This document shows, in pieces, positions 23,111 to 49,621 of a stretch of 64,000 bases of DNA. A program made the position numbers and the translations under genes. How positions within the stretch are numbered: position 1 is the stretch's first letter; each line of letters starts with the position of its first letter. This DNA comes from Amoebidium appalachense (lineage: Eukaryota > Ichthyosporea): positions 3,100,001 to 3,164,000 of the forward strand of contig CAVNZM010000014.1 of assembly GCA_963693365.1 (NCBI GenBank), given 5' to 3'. The notes beneath the pieces are model-generated. The model did no database searches. It saw nothing but the letters and a program-made list of their open reading frames with translations, and was not told the DNA's origin.

Positions 23111-23935
23111 TGCATCAAATAAACCAACAGAAAAGTCCTGGGCATCAAATAAACCAACAGAAAAGTCCTGGTCAACCTCTTTTACTTCACCATCAACTGA
23201 ACTGAACGTATAGGAGGCAGACACTTTATGCACATATTCGCTTGTCATTAAAAACTCAAACAAAAAGGCACGCAGCAGGTCTGGCTTTTTAATGGCTTGC
23301 AGAAGACTTGCACGACCAGATTCAATTAAGGCAATTTGGTGTTGTAGGTGTGTGCCGAGTGGGTGTGCAAGTGTAAAGGCCTGACGCAAAGCCATTGTGA
23401 TGTCTGGTTTTTGTGCATAGTGGTGAGAGACGTCGACGCCATATGTGTTGGTGTATGACTCGTGTATGTCTTAAGCAGTGTCAAGTGCACAGGCAGAGCA
23501 TTTCTGGAGTGTGTGTGCGTGAAAATCAAGTTCCTCATTTTGTGCAAATGCTGCAATGTGTCCAAGTTTCCCACTTCCAAAGGCTTCATACATTTCAATT
23601 CCCGCAAGGTGCATTAGAGGGCCGACAAGCGCAGGGTCGTCAAGGGAACGCCACAGCATGTACATGCACTCAACGTTATCATAACCTACAACTGTGAACA
23701 GGGAAACGGTTTGTTGGGAGTTGACATGTGATAAAAGAGACGGAAACGTGTAATTTGTAAAGAAAGTAGACACTGTGCGTGGCACATCAGTCTTGTAAAT
23801 ATTCACGTCGTACTCCAGGTACGCGGAGAGTGGCGGCGTCTGCGCCATGATTGCGGCTAGAAGAAGCCACAACACAGCAACGTTGGCCACTGCAGACCTT
23901 GAAAAGGAGTTTTGTACTACCACACTGCTCTGCAC
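22481..23935 (-). pseudogene. Secreted-protein gene interrupted by TAA and fused in frame to Helitron remnant
   Basis: The minus-strand frame starting at 23935 encodes a signal peptide (VANVAVLWLLLAAIMAQ) and a domain of about 110 residues, and stops at TAA (23471-23473). The same frame continues open beyond the stop for more than 320 codons (through 23470..22481), changing from unrecognised sequence into Helitron-type protein. The first part vaguely recalls a dimeric alpha-beta barrel of the NIPSNAP type, but I cannot support that. Alternatives are a real 154-residue secreted protein followed by an unrelated relic, or one ancestral gene with a nonsense mutation. The single stop and otherwise open frame favour recent inactivation. 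Confidence 0.5.
23108..23170. repeat. Tandem duplication of a 30-bp coding segment
   Basis: A unit encoding QDFSVGLFDA on the minus strand is present twice, head to tail, with no base change that I can see. It preserves the reading frame. Confidence 0.85.
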
Positions 23936-24760
23936 AGTACTGCAACTTCTGTCTAGTGAAAACTGACGGCATTGACCAGTGCAGCGCCGTTTTATATGAC
24001 TTTATCGGTAAATCTAGTGACCAAAATTTGGAAATTGCAGAAATGCGGACGTAAACCCTCAGAGCTTGTGTTGATTGTGCACGGCCCGCCTTACAAAAAA
24101 TAAATAAGTACAGCTAGATAACTTTTCAAAACCTTGCTACTGAGTCGTGTGCTTTACCGATGTATGCGCATGCAAGCGGCTGCGGCACACGGACCCCATG
24201 GAGCCATGGATGGCTGCGTGCGCCGCTCATGCATATGCGACCTGGGTCCGTGAGCGTGCGTTCGGCGCATGATCCGCTAATTTTGTCCTACGGAGACAGT
24301 TCTGAATTAGATAACTTATACCCCTTTTCGAAGTGTGACTAAAGAACTTCAGATATGGTTTTTAGATATTTTAAAGAAGAAAGTGCGCGAGGAGGCGCAC
24401 CACGTACGATCTTAGAGAATGCATACCGATACACATTTTTCTACAACCTAGATCATACAATTTCAAAACTTTATCGACGCGACAACTTTATTACGTGATA
24501 CACACTGATACTGACACGGCATGTGAGTTATAATACTGGGATATACAAATATATCCAAAATACGAACTTCTTCCTAAGTACTTGGGGGCGCTCTATAGTA
24601 TTAGTATTGATGTGTATGCACGAATCGGTTGTGCACGATACAATTTTTTGTCTGCTATAAACCCAACAGCTTCTTTTCATACACCGTCGTTTTTGGTTTA
24701 GACATGTAACCGTGATCCTGAATATTTCATAGACATATGACGGTTTTACAGTTTTTATAA
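23936..24760. other. Intergenic, no supported gene
   Basis: Unique-looking sequence. No coding, RNA or repeat structure was identified. Confidence 0.4.
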
Positions 24761-24769
24761 TATGCACAC

Positions 24770-25400
<631 letters not shown>

Positions 25401-25609
25401 ACACCCCTCTCTCTGTGTGTCTCAGTATTTATAGGCTCGCATGTCTTTGCCTTAGTCATGGCTAGATTTGTGTGGGCTTCATATCTACATGCCTATTCTC
25501 ACTTTCACTCTAGCCCTTTCTCACTGTCTTCATTTTCAACCCTGCGGTATACTGCCATCCGTGCTGCCACACATATTTAGTACACGTACATACATTGCCA
25601 TTTGAGCTT

Positions 25610-25951
25610 CTCCCTCCCTCCCTCCCTCCCTCCCTCCCTCCCTCCCTCCCTCCCTCCCTCCTTCCCTCCATCTCCGCGCGCGCGCGCGCCACACTGATCA
25701 ACACACGCACGCGCGCACACACCCACACACGCAGACACACATACACATACACATACACATGCACACACACACGTGCACCGAGAGAGAGAGAGAGGGATAG
25801 TACAGAGAGACGCACACACATCATGTGACTCTCACATACATATGTGCACGCGTGCACACACACACACACACGCACACACACACACACCGTGATACACACA
25901 CACAGAAAGAGAAAGAGAGTTCGGAGGAAGAGAGAGAAAGAGAGAGAGAGA

Positions 25952-26008
<57 letters not shown>

Positions 26009-26121
26009 AGAGAGAGAGAGAGAGAGTCACATGCACACAACCGTATCTCCGGTTCGCTCTTAATCCGAGACTTTGCTCTCCATAGGTTTCTCTCTCTCAC
26101 TCCCCCCCCCCCCCCCCTCTC

Positions 26122-26158
<37 letters not shown>

Positions 26159-26281
26159 ACACACACACACCCCCCTCACTCACACAAATGTGTAAGCTCA
26201 AAACACCCACCCACAGACACACACACACACAAACAGACACACACGGACACAGACATAGACACACCAGACACACACACACGA

Positions 26282-26352
<71 letters not shown>

Positions 26353-26400
26353 CCCCCCCCCCCCCTCCCCCCCTCTTTCTCTCTATCCCTCTCTCTCTTG
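25610..26400. repeat. (TCCC)n, (CA)n, (GA)n, poly(C) and (CT)n block
   Basis: TCCC repeats occupy 25612-25664, followed by a short GCGCGC run, CA variants, GA tracts (25905-26025), C runs (26101-26158) and a (CT)n run (26284-26350). Confidence 0.9.
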
Positions 26401-27030
26401 ATAAATCGCCTATGAGCCACTTATGTTGCTAAAAGTGGCTCATTCAAGTCGAAGTACTGGCTACAATAATTGTGGATTGTTTCAAGCCGAGTCCCCAGGC
26501 CTACAGCGTAGTAATCGTGAGCCGAACATGCTTTCGTGGTATGCCAAATGAGCTACTGAAAATTCCTGTATTTTTTATCTCTGTACCAAGGTGATTGGTA
26601 TAGAATAAACGGTGCTAGTGCTTGCCAACCAACAAGACGTATCGTGGTCTTTTTGCATTCTTCCCGATTTGCCATTGTGTGGATAGTGCTACATAGTGAA
26701 CTCGATGTATAAACAATAGAAATCCTTGAAAATTTGACGCTATCATGCCAACATTATTTTGCTAACGGGTTGCTACTTATTATGCAGGGAGCACATAACC
26801 AAAAAATCGTCTAATAGATCGAGTTTTTCGCTGGCAGCCCTATGTTTGCAGCGCAGTATGATGCAGTTGTTAGGAACAAAGTTTTGGGTTCTTGGTGTCT
26901 GCGTTACTGTTAGGTTGTCAGTGATGTCGCTGTGCAGTTTTGTGCTTTTATGTACCCGGTACGGTACTTGTAAGGATCTAGCGCAACGTGGTCGAAAGAC
27001 AAATGTGGCTCGATCTTGGAGGTGGCTCAG
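26401..27030. other. Intergenic, no supported gene
   Basis: Unique-looking sequence with a plus-strand open frame (from 26759) that has no recognisable homology and runs into the following pyrimidine repeat. Not called as a gene. Confidence 0.4.
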
Positions 27031-27036
27031 AGCTCT

Positions 27037-27205
27037 TCCCCCCCCCCCCCCCCCCCTCTGTCTGTCTCCCCCTGTCTCTCTCAAGACCTTTCCCCTTCTC
27101 TCCCTCTCCCCGGGTCCCTATCCCTCTCCTTCTCCCTCTCTTTCTCTCTCTCTCTCTCTCTCTCCCTCCCTCTCTCCCTCCCTCCCTCCCTCCCTCCCTC
27201 CCTCC

Positions 27206-27300
<95 letters not shown>

Positions 27301-27390
27301 CCCCCCCCCCCCCCCCCCCCCCCTCCCTTTCTCCCCCCCCCTCCCCCCTCTCCCCTCCCCCCCCCCCCCCCCCCCCCCCTCTCTCTCTGT
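27037..27390. repeat. Pyrimidine block: poly(C), (TCCC)n, (CT)n
   Basis: CT-rich sequence with TCCC repeats (27173-27206), a (CT)n run of about 80 bases (27218-27298) and C runs to about 27379. Confidence 0.9.
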
Positions 27391-27449
27391 GCGCGTGGCC
27401 ATGGGTGCGTGGGGATGCTTCGTGTGGGCTGGTGTATTTATTGATTAAA

Positions 27450-28477
27450 CTTTTGCTTGTATTTCTGTCACGCGTGCCAGGAGGATTATCCCGTCCATAC
27501 GTTCCTTTTTTATTCTTTTTATTTCGTTTTGTCTTCGAAGGAGCCCCCTAGACTAGTGCTAATGGTGCAATCAGCTTATGATAAGTTAGCACAGACGGTA
27601 TTTGGCCCACCACCACCAACAGTGGTGAGATGTCTTCAGCACCTACGTGCAAGTAGTCGATATGAGAAGTAAATATATCAATGTTCAAGCCACAACACTT
27701 TGATATTGAGTTAATGATTCTTTTTTTGCCCCAAGAATCATAAAACTTCAATGACGCCTCATTTGCAGCAGTCCGCCACATCGGATTTTGTTGTGAATCT
27801 AGTGATAAGATAAGGGACCAATAGGAACCGACCGGCTCACCGGCAAGGTCGACCAGTCGGCGCGCGATCGTCATCTGTAGTGCAACCTTGTTGGTAACTT
27901 AGTAAAAGCGTCACGAACTCACGGTACATCCATATGTACATATAATTTAAAACATATACATAAAAATACTGATGCGTATGCACGAACTATGCATTTTTAG
28001 AGGTAAAATTATATTACATGTTGTAGGAGTGCCCTATAGCCCTAGGCATCAGTGGACTGTGGACGGCTGCCAAAATAACCAACCCTGGACTTGGAATGTT
28101 GCTTGGAAGTTGGCCAACCGTTCTCCGACTGTGTTGGCCGCGTCCTATTGGTTACTTATCTTAGGGCCGCCGCTACCGCGAGGCGGCGAGACTCCTTCAT
28201 ATGTACACATAGGATGATGTGTGAATAGAATTTTCATTGTTTGTTTGCTGTTTATATATTCATCTTAAAATTTTCTATTATATAGGAGCATCTGTTGCAT
28301 ATATTTCAAACCAAAAAGGACCGGCGTATACGCACGCATAAGCGCAACTTACATTCATTCAAGCGAACCAATGAAATCAAAGAACCAAGGTATATAATAT
28401 AAACTCAGGCACTTGCACTGCATGAGCTGCACGCATATGCATTCGATTCTGCAAAACACCCAGTCCCACTTTTCAAA
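27450..28477. other. Intergenic, upstream of the NAT fragment
   Basis: No gene is supported. A minus-strand frame of 108 codons (27548..27874) shows no recognisable domain. A TATA-like TATAATATAAA near 28392 precedes the truncated NAT copy. Confidence 0.4.
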
Positions 28478-28645
28478 ATGCCGTCTCTTATTCTTAAAGT
28501 CGAGATGCAGCTTATGAAGAAGGCCAAGCCCTTCATCAAGCAGCAAAAGAAATTGCGCAAAGCCTGTCTGAGCGCCACCCAGCAGAGGCGGGCGTTGTTA
28601 CACGCGACGCCGAGCGACCGGAGCCTTGTCGGATCTAGTGACTAG
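28478..28645 (+). pseudogene. Truncated third NAT copy (5' end of exon 1 only)
   Basis: From ATG 28478 the sequence matches the first 37 codons of NAT exon 1 (MPSLILKVEMQLMKK and onward) with a few changes. At about 28587 it switches abruptly, after CAGCAGAGG, into the sequence found upstream of the intact NAT genes (GCGTTGTTACACGCGACGCC). The frame then ends at TAG (28643-28645) after 55 codons. All catalytic residues are absent. It lies directly upstream of NAT copy B, so copy B's promoter block seems to have been joined into an older tandem NAT gene. Confidence 0.85.
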
Positions 28646-28767
28646 ATCAAGAGCCAATAGGAAACCGCCGTGTGTTTACCTATCCTGACGCATTTTATTG
28701 GTGAATTATCACAGTATATATAACGGCGTTGATATGATTGGCTAACCAATGAAATAGAAGATTACGT

Positions 28768-28775
28768 TATATAAA
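28768..28775 (+). promoter_or_regulatory. TATA box of NAT copy B
   Basis: TATATAAA lies 129 nt before the ATG, about 20 nt after a CCAAT motif (AACCAATGAAAT). The same arrangement is seen at NAT copy A. Confidence 0.55.
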
Positions 28776-28903
28776 CAATATTCTGGGGAACATTTCGATC
28801 AGTTTTTTTCAGTCGTGAATTTCAGCCTCCAAGCATTTGCACCATCGATATCCACTTCCAACTTTTCAACTCAACAAAAATCCAGTTTCTGTAACGATCC
28901 AAA

Positions 28904-30147
28904 ATGCCGTCGCTTCTTTTTAAAGTCGAGATGCAGCTCATGAAGAAGGCGAAGCCCTTCTCCAAGCAGCAAAAGAAATTGCGCAAAGCCTCTCTGAGCG
29001 CCACCCAGCAGAGGCAGTACCTGCAGCGCCTCGGCTTCACCACCCAGCACATTGCGGCAATGCTGGCCGACGGGCCCACCCTCTCGTGGCTGAGGGTCAT
29101 CCAGCAGCGCCACCTGCTGGCCGTGCCCTTTGAGAACCTGGACATGCACAAGCATGCCGCAGCAGGCAAGGAGTACCCGTAAGTATCCTAAAATGTGTTT
29201 GCCTGTTATGTATGCAGTACATATGTAGAAGAATGATTGCGGCCCTAGGATATTGTGCTTCGAATTGCAGTGCATGCGTTGAATTCGTATTGGTGCTCTG
29301 CAAATGAACCTCAACACAAACTAACATGTGTAATGACTTTCATAACCGCAGGAAAATCCCCAAGAAGCGTGTGGCCGAAACCATCGAAGCAGCAGTCGAC
29401 AAGATCGCAAACCAACGCCGTGGTGGTGTGTGTTTCGAGATCACCCTCGCATTCACCGCACTCCTCCGCTCACTGGGATACAGTGTCCGCGTCACACTTG
29501 GGCAGGTGTTCACCAAGTTCGGCGCCTATACTCCATTTGCCACACACTTTGTGGCCATCGTCACACTCAGTGATGGCACCGGATACGTCGTAGACTGTGG
29601 GGCTGGCCAGCCTGTGCGTGAGCCCGTCCCCTTGCACGCCGGCTCAGTCGCTACGGACCACCGCCAGACACAATACACTGTGGCCGAAAACGTAAATATT
29701 TTCGAGCGGCCGGACGCCATGTTCTCTCACGTGCTCATGTATCGCCCGGGCCCCATCGACCGAGTCACCGAAGATGTGAATGCAGATTCAAACGGCACCA
29801 CCCCTGAGGTTGAACTGTTGCAGCCAAGGACAGACGGTGCACGGTACACACAGAAGGAGCTCACAGAAAAGGGGTTTCTTACGTGGTACAGATTCTATCC
29901 TAACGGTGATTTTGACTTGCTGTCCAGCGCATTTCACATGGGTGGCATGCTCATTCAGAACACCAACATGACGTGGTTCACACAATTTACGCTTGTTTCC
30001 CGCGTCACGGAAACAGGTGTGGTGGCTCTGACGTCAAAGCATCTGACCGTCACGACAGATGGAGTGGTGGTGAAGACAGCCATTGAGGGGGATGAGGAGT
30101 GGAGAAGGGCATTGGCCGAGAACTTTGGCATTGTGCTGCGAAACTAG
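28904..30147 (+). CDS. NAT: Arylamine N-acetyltransferase, copy B
   Basis: Exons 28904..29178 and 29352..30147 encode 356 residues. The intron is GT-AG (donor CC|GTAAGT, acceptor CCGCAG), in the same place and phase as copy A. The Cys-His-Asp triad is intact (RRGGVCFEIT, ATHF, VDCGAG), as are VPFENLDMH and the basic N-terminal extension. It differs from copy A by scattered substitutions and by two fewer residues near position 260 (TPEVELL against TPELTFELL). The pair is divergently oriented 12.4 kb apart. Both look functional, so this is a recent duplication with both copies kept. Acetylation of xenobiotic or endogenous arylamines is inferred from the family. Confidence 0.95.
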
Positions 30148-30376
30148 AGAGTGGTATAACAAATGCATCCATAGTAGTCTAAAGTACTAGACCCTGTATT
30201 GCTGTACTTTTATAGCATCCGCAAATTCATAGACGGCTTTCAATACTTCGTAGCTGAGCACGAACAGAATGGTACAGTCATTTGCATTTGCGAGAAAAGG
30301 GCTAATTATGAAAAAACTGTGCTACTATACCGGGAAAGTATCAGATATGCGAGACCCTTGACTTCAGCATTTGTGG

Positions 30377-30382
30377 AATAAA
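30377..30382 (+). terminator. Candidate poly(A) signal of NAT copy B
   Basis: AATAAA lies about 230 nt after the stop, a distance similar to the minus-strand AATAAA downstream of copy A. Confidence 0.35.
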
Positions 30383-30687
30383 AAACCGTTCAAACTGTTC
30401 AACCATATCCGCCCCACCAACCTGTTCAGCACAGCCTGTGACGTAACTCTTTGTGAACTGATTGCACTTTCTGAAGAACAGTTCAGATATCGATCTGCTT
30501 TTGCAGAATAAACGTGCTTCTCGGATTTCCTGATTAATTCGGCCAAAAACAGAATAAATCCGCTATGCTTATAAGATGACTGAGCTATGCCCAAAAAAAC
30601 ATTTATGCTCAACTTGACAGCAGAATACATAATAGATCTAAAATATCTTTCTTCTCCCCCTTGATCCCCATTCCCCCCCACCCCCCT

Positions 30688-30720
<33 letters not shown>

Positions 30721-30774
30721 ATTTTTCTTTCTTTCTTTCTCTTTCTTTCTTTCTTTCTTTCTTTCTCTCTTCTT

Positions 30775-30852
<78 letters not shown>

Positions 30853-30873
30853 GTGGGGGGGGGGGGGGGGGGG
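30383..30873. repeat. Poly(C), CTTT and (TG)n tract
   Basis: A run of about 31 C (30690-30720) is followed by a TTTC repeat, then about 36 TG units (30779-30850) and a G run that borders the dispersed repeat. Confidence 0.85.
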
Positions 30874-31112
30874 TTTGAATGCGTCAAAAAGTACGAAGTA
30901 CACAAGAACAAACGGATAACACGATGCAGAATGCAAGCCATACATAAAGAGTATGCATAATAAGCAGAGCCCATCCTCAGGGGGGGCCCACGTCATCCAC
31001 AGTACCCGAGTTTCGACCTATTCCCCTCGTTAACGAAACCCAACTCAGATACTGTTTCACTTGAACATGAGTAGGTCACCCGTCTTGATCAGAGACGAGC
31101 AGGGTTGCTTGG
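30874..31112 (-). repeat. Dispersed poly(C)-ended repeat, long copy (inverse of 5141-5403)
   Basis: The minus strand carries the head module (AAGCAACCCTGCTCGTCTC), the GGTCGAAACTCGGG motif and the body module ending GACGCATTCAAA plus poly(C) (poly(G) on plus, 30855-30873). It is almost identical to the copy at 5141. It lies 0.7 kb downstream of the POLA2 stop, in the same orientation as POLA2. Confidence 0.85.
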
Positions 31113-31670
31113 GAGCATGTTCTTTGCATGCAACTACACGTTCATTTAGTCAGGTACTACCTGTATGAAGTGCCGAGGGAAGGCTCTGATATATTCGGGG
31201 CCCAATTGATTCCACAAAAAAAAAACAAAAAAAAAAAAAAAAACGCATTTCTCCTTTTTTATTGGCCGTTGTCGACACGAAAAATGACTAAACACGGCGT
31301 AGCTTTTACATGGCTGCGTAATAGCAACTCATCGGTCCCTCATGCTACCATATTCTATTTGGCTCCTCCGATCGAACCGGTTCAACCGGATTTGACCTGG
31401 AAAAAAATAAACGGCCGCGAACATTAACATTATTGGCCTTTCTCCCCTGAAAGTAATTGTGGGAAGGGAAAAGGACACAGGCTGGCAAACTCATTCATTA
31501 GCTGACAACCTAATAGTAAACGAAGAAGGAATGCAAGAACCGTGTGCTAAAATGCCTACCCATACTGCAATACATGTGGCGTATCCGCAGACTGATCGGT
31601 CAGAAAGATAAACTTAGAAAACATGTATCTAGATATAGAAGTTATCTCTCTAAATGGCCATATGCTCCTG
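31113..31670. other. Intergenic between the repeat and the POLA2 3' end
   Basis: Unique-looking sequence with a poly(A) run near 31220. No gene was found. Confidence 0.4.
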
Positions 31671-31672
31671 CT

Positions 31673-31735
31673 TCCCCCCCCCTCCCCCCCCCCTCCCCCC
31701 CTCCCCCCTCCCCCCCCCCCCCCCCCCCCCACGTG
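31673..31735. repeat. Poly(C)-rich tract downstream of POLA2
   Basis: Interrupted C runs just past the POLA2 stop codon. This is one of the minority of tracts here that are poly(G) on the POLA2 sense strand. Confidence 0.7.
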
Positions 31736-31811
31736 TTCCCGGACACACACTGCACCAATCACAAACCACACAAAACCATATGCATAAGTGTAGCCTAAAT
31801 ACCTAAAATGC

Positions 31812-46530
<14,719 letters not shown>

Positions 46531-47895
46531 TTTCTCGGTTCTGATAGCGGCAATATAAACCTGGACTCGTGTGTGGTTCTGGTAGCACTAACGCTTTTTT
46601 CGGTTCGGTTCCGAGAGGTATTCGTTCCTCGCGTTTTCAAAAAGGCAGAAATTGTTTTTACGTGAGTGACCCTTGGTTTTAGCTTATATTCCTCATACTA
46701 CTCAAATGTTAGGGTATTGTTTGCGAGCTGTGGTGGTTGTGTTCTTTGTGGTGCCCCATCCAGCTGAGACCTGCGTCTGCCCGCCAAAACAATAGCTAAA
46801 TATAGTTCTAGGAAAACCTCTACAATTGGTAAGAAAAGTTTTGGCGCGAGCATTTAGCCAATCGATCACCGCTGATTACACCACCACTGAACCCTGAACA
46901 CCACTGCAGCGACTGCACCAGAGTCCGCTCCGGATCCGGGAGGGACCCTTCGACACAATTGCCCTGATGCCTGAATTGTGTACATAGAATGCTATTTGCA
47001 TTTTTGTACCTTTCAATGATAAAGCCCTGTATTTTTATATGAAAATAAAAAGTGAAGCACAGAAACCTGAAGAGGGAAGACACACGGCTGGCGGTCTAAG
47101 TGAGAAAGACAAAGGAGGGCAAGACCGGCGATAAGGCCTATTCGAGAATTTTGGAGCTAGACAAGGAGAAGTTCATGTAGAGAGGTGGAGTGCAATTGTG
47201 GTGTGACAGAAGGGAGGAAAGAGTGTGTGCGTGTTTCTTTGATTAGTAGTGTGTGTGTGTTTGAGGTGTGCATGTGTATTTGTTTGTTTTCTTTCTTTCT
47301 TTTCCTTTTCCTTTTTTTATAGGGGGGGGGGGGGGGGGGGGGGAGGGGGGATGGAAGTATAGAGTTTTGGAGAGGAAGGATCTCAGACCAAACAGGCAAA
47401 CTGGAAAAAGGACCCCTGAGGCAGGAGCCAGAACTCAATACAACCATCACGACGTCATTCCTTTTTCCACCTATACTCAGTCGGTTTCTGTGCATGAGCT
47501 TCAGTTCGCCCGTGGCTACGAAAACAGAATCGAGCCCATAATCCATAGGTCGGAGGGTAGAGGGACTTGCTCCTTGTACAACGAATATGGGCGAGCACAA
47601 TACCTGGACCCTGCTCAACTGACTTTTTTTTCCTATTGTTGTGGTGTATTCCGTTATTCTAGTGCCGAGTGTGGCTTAGGGCTGGTGCGTTGGATCTTGT
47701 CTGCTACTTTAAGTTTTCTCGCTCTGCTGAAGCTGCATTGCTGCAAAATCTCTGGTCTAAGGAAACATTCGGAATTGAAGCAAAACCAAAAGGAACTTTC
47801 TGCTTACATGCATGGAAAGGAATTAAGCAGATGTGCACCAACAAATAAGGGTTTTGCTGGACTGGGGGATTCCAATGCTTGCGAACAGGCAGGGG

Positions 47896-47930
<35 letters not shown>

Positions 47931-48431
47931 CTTGGCCCGTGTGTATATATCGTCCGAAGTTTTCACTCCACTACACCTGTGTGGCATTTTTACTTGCTCA
48001 TTTACCCAAGGACAAGCTACAAAAAAGTCAAAAAAGTCTAAGCGTACTTTTTTCAACTTAATACACACAGTCAAGCACATGTTATGCAACTTACAGCAGG
48101 ACAAACAAGTGTTAGAGTTAGTGTATATGGACACGACAAAAAACTATATATGATAAGTGTTCGACTTAGCTAACTCTCCTACCGTTTTCTACAACTGTGT
48201 GTTTGCACGTGCACCCGTGCCCCCCTTTGATAATCGTATTTACCACTTCATGCTCTGGGTCTTAGTTCGGATATTTCCATCTAAGTTTACAGCCAAACTA
48301 AATATTCCGCTTCGCTTAGGTTTCACAGCTCAGTGGCTGCTAGAGTCTATGTGATTTACAGAACGCTAATGTTAATACTACACATAACAAATCGAACTAC
48401 CATCGGATCAAGTATATGTTATGTAAGGTTT
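46531..48431. other. Intergenic between POLA2 and the Kazal gene
   Basis: Mostly unique sequence with G runs at about 47321-47343 and 47900-47926. No reading frame shows recognisable homology. The POLA2 promoter should lie just above 46530, but no clear element was seen. Confidence 0.45.
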
Positions 48432-49243
48432 TTAGAATTCATCGTCAGAAAGTTCGTCCTGAAGCCGTACACGCCAGTCACCCTCGTCATCTTCGTCGTC
48501 CGTATCGTTGCCCCCGCTCCCAACACCCACATACTGAAGCAGAGATTCCTCCCTAGTGCGCAAAGGCGCATTCCCCTTGGTAAGAATACCCAACACAGCT
48601 ACAAATATCCCAACTAACGCCACACAGCCAACACCAATACCCCAAAAGACCATAAACTTGGGTCTTTCCTTTTTCGCGCCGACCTGTGTACCTTGCACCA
48701 CTTCGTGTTGATTTTCGTTGGCTGTGGGCTGCTCCTCCATATCGGGCAGGCACATCTTCATGTCAGTCTGGACAAAACTGACATGTTCCTCGCACGAAGC
48801 TATCTCCATCTGACAACGGCTCTGGAAAGTGCGTGGTGCAGCCTTCTCTCTTTCCTCCACAAGGTAGCACATCGGTTGATACTGGCTGGTCTCCAAGTCG
48901 CACACAGATGCGCACTTGCCAGTCTCGCTCTCTGCCACCACGTAGCCCTGTGCTTCGCATGTTCCTGGCCTTGCAACGAGAATCTGCTTGTTTGCTTTGC
49001 AGGCCGCTGCCTTCATGCTGCAGTCGTTGGGGTAGGTCACGCCATCCGTGCCGCACACGGGCTCGTAGATGCTTGGGCACACCGTGTAGCACCCTTCATG
49101 TGTGAAATACGATGTTTTCAGTTCTAGGGCTCGGAAAAAGAGACTACAATGAGATGTAGTGTTTCTACCTCTTTGCACACAGCTCATCTGTGCTCTTCTA
49201 AGCACTTGAATTTAAGCACATGCCGACGGCTCAACACGCACAC

Positions 49244-49282
<39 letters not shown>

Positions 49283-49621
49283 CACCTACCCATTCAAGAA
49301 GACACATCACAAAACACACAAGCACCACACACGCACACACAGGCAAATTAAGCAGGAGGTCCTTTCTCACCCGCTTCTGTTCACAACATGCACACAAAAA
49401 TACAGGTCGGCCAAACGCAAAATAGCGTGATACAGTTATATGTAAAAAAAATTCGGTTATAAGATTCGAAGGTCTGACAAACCTTTTGCTGGGTCGTATG
49501 GTGTCGGAGGAACAGGAATGTAGTCCATGGGCTGACCGGTAGCGTCCTCTCTGGGGAAAACATGTGCACCGCGGCCCGGTGCACACAAGCACAGGTAGGC
49601 CAAAGCTAATAGAAGCGTCAT
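48432..49621 (-). CDS. Kazal-domain single-pass membrane protein
   Basis: Exons 49483..49621 and 48432..49123 (donor AAAAG|GTTTGT, acceptor CCCTAG) encode 276 residues. Exon 1 carries a signal peptide (MTLLLALAYLCLCAPGRGAH) and a Pro-rich stretch. Exon 2 has a canonical Kazal domain with CPSIYEPVCGTDGVTYPNDC and six cysteines. A second, degenerate Kazal-like unit follows (GKCASVCDLE to MKMC), with a longer loop and no PVCGTDG motif. A transmembrane helix (FWGIGVGCVALVGIFVAVLG) precedes an acidic cytoplasmic tail ending ELSDDEF. A surface-bound serine protease inhibitor is inferred from the first domain; the second may have lost inhibition. Kazal units also occur in non-inhibitory surface proteins, so inhibition is not certain. 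Confidence 0.88.

Noticed and set aside
26759-27448. 229-codon plus-strand frame
   Set aside because: Its second half is translated CT repeat and the first part has no recognisable homology.
27548-27874. 108-codon minus-strand frame
   Set aside because: No signal peptide, domain or paralogue, and no splice context. Not distinguishable from chance.
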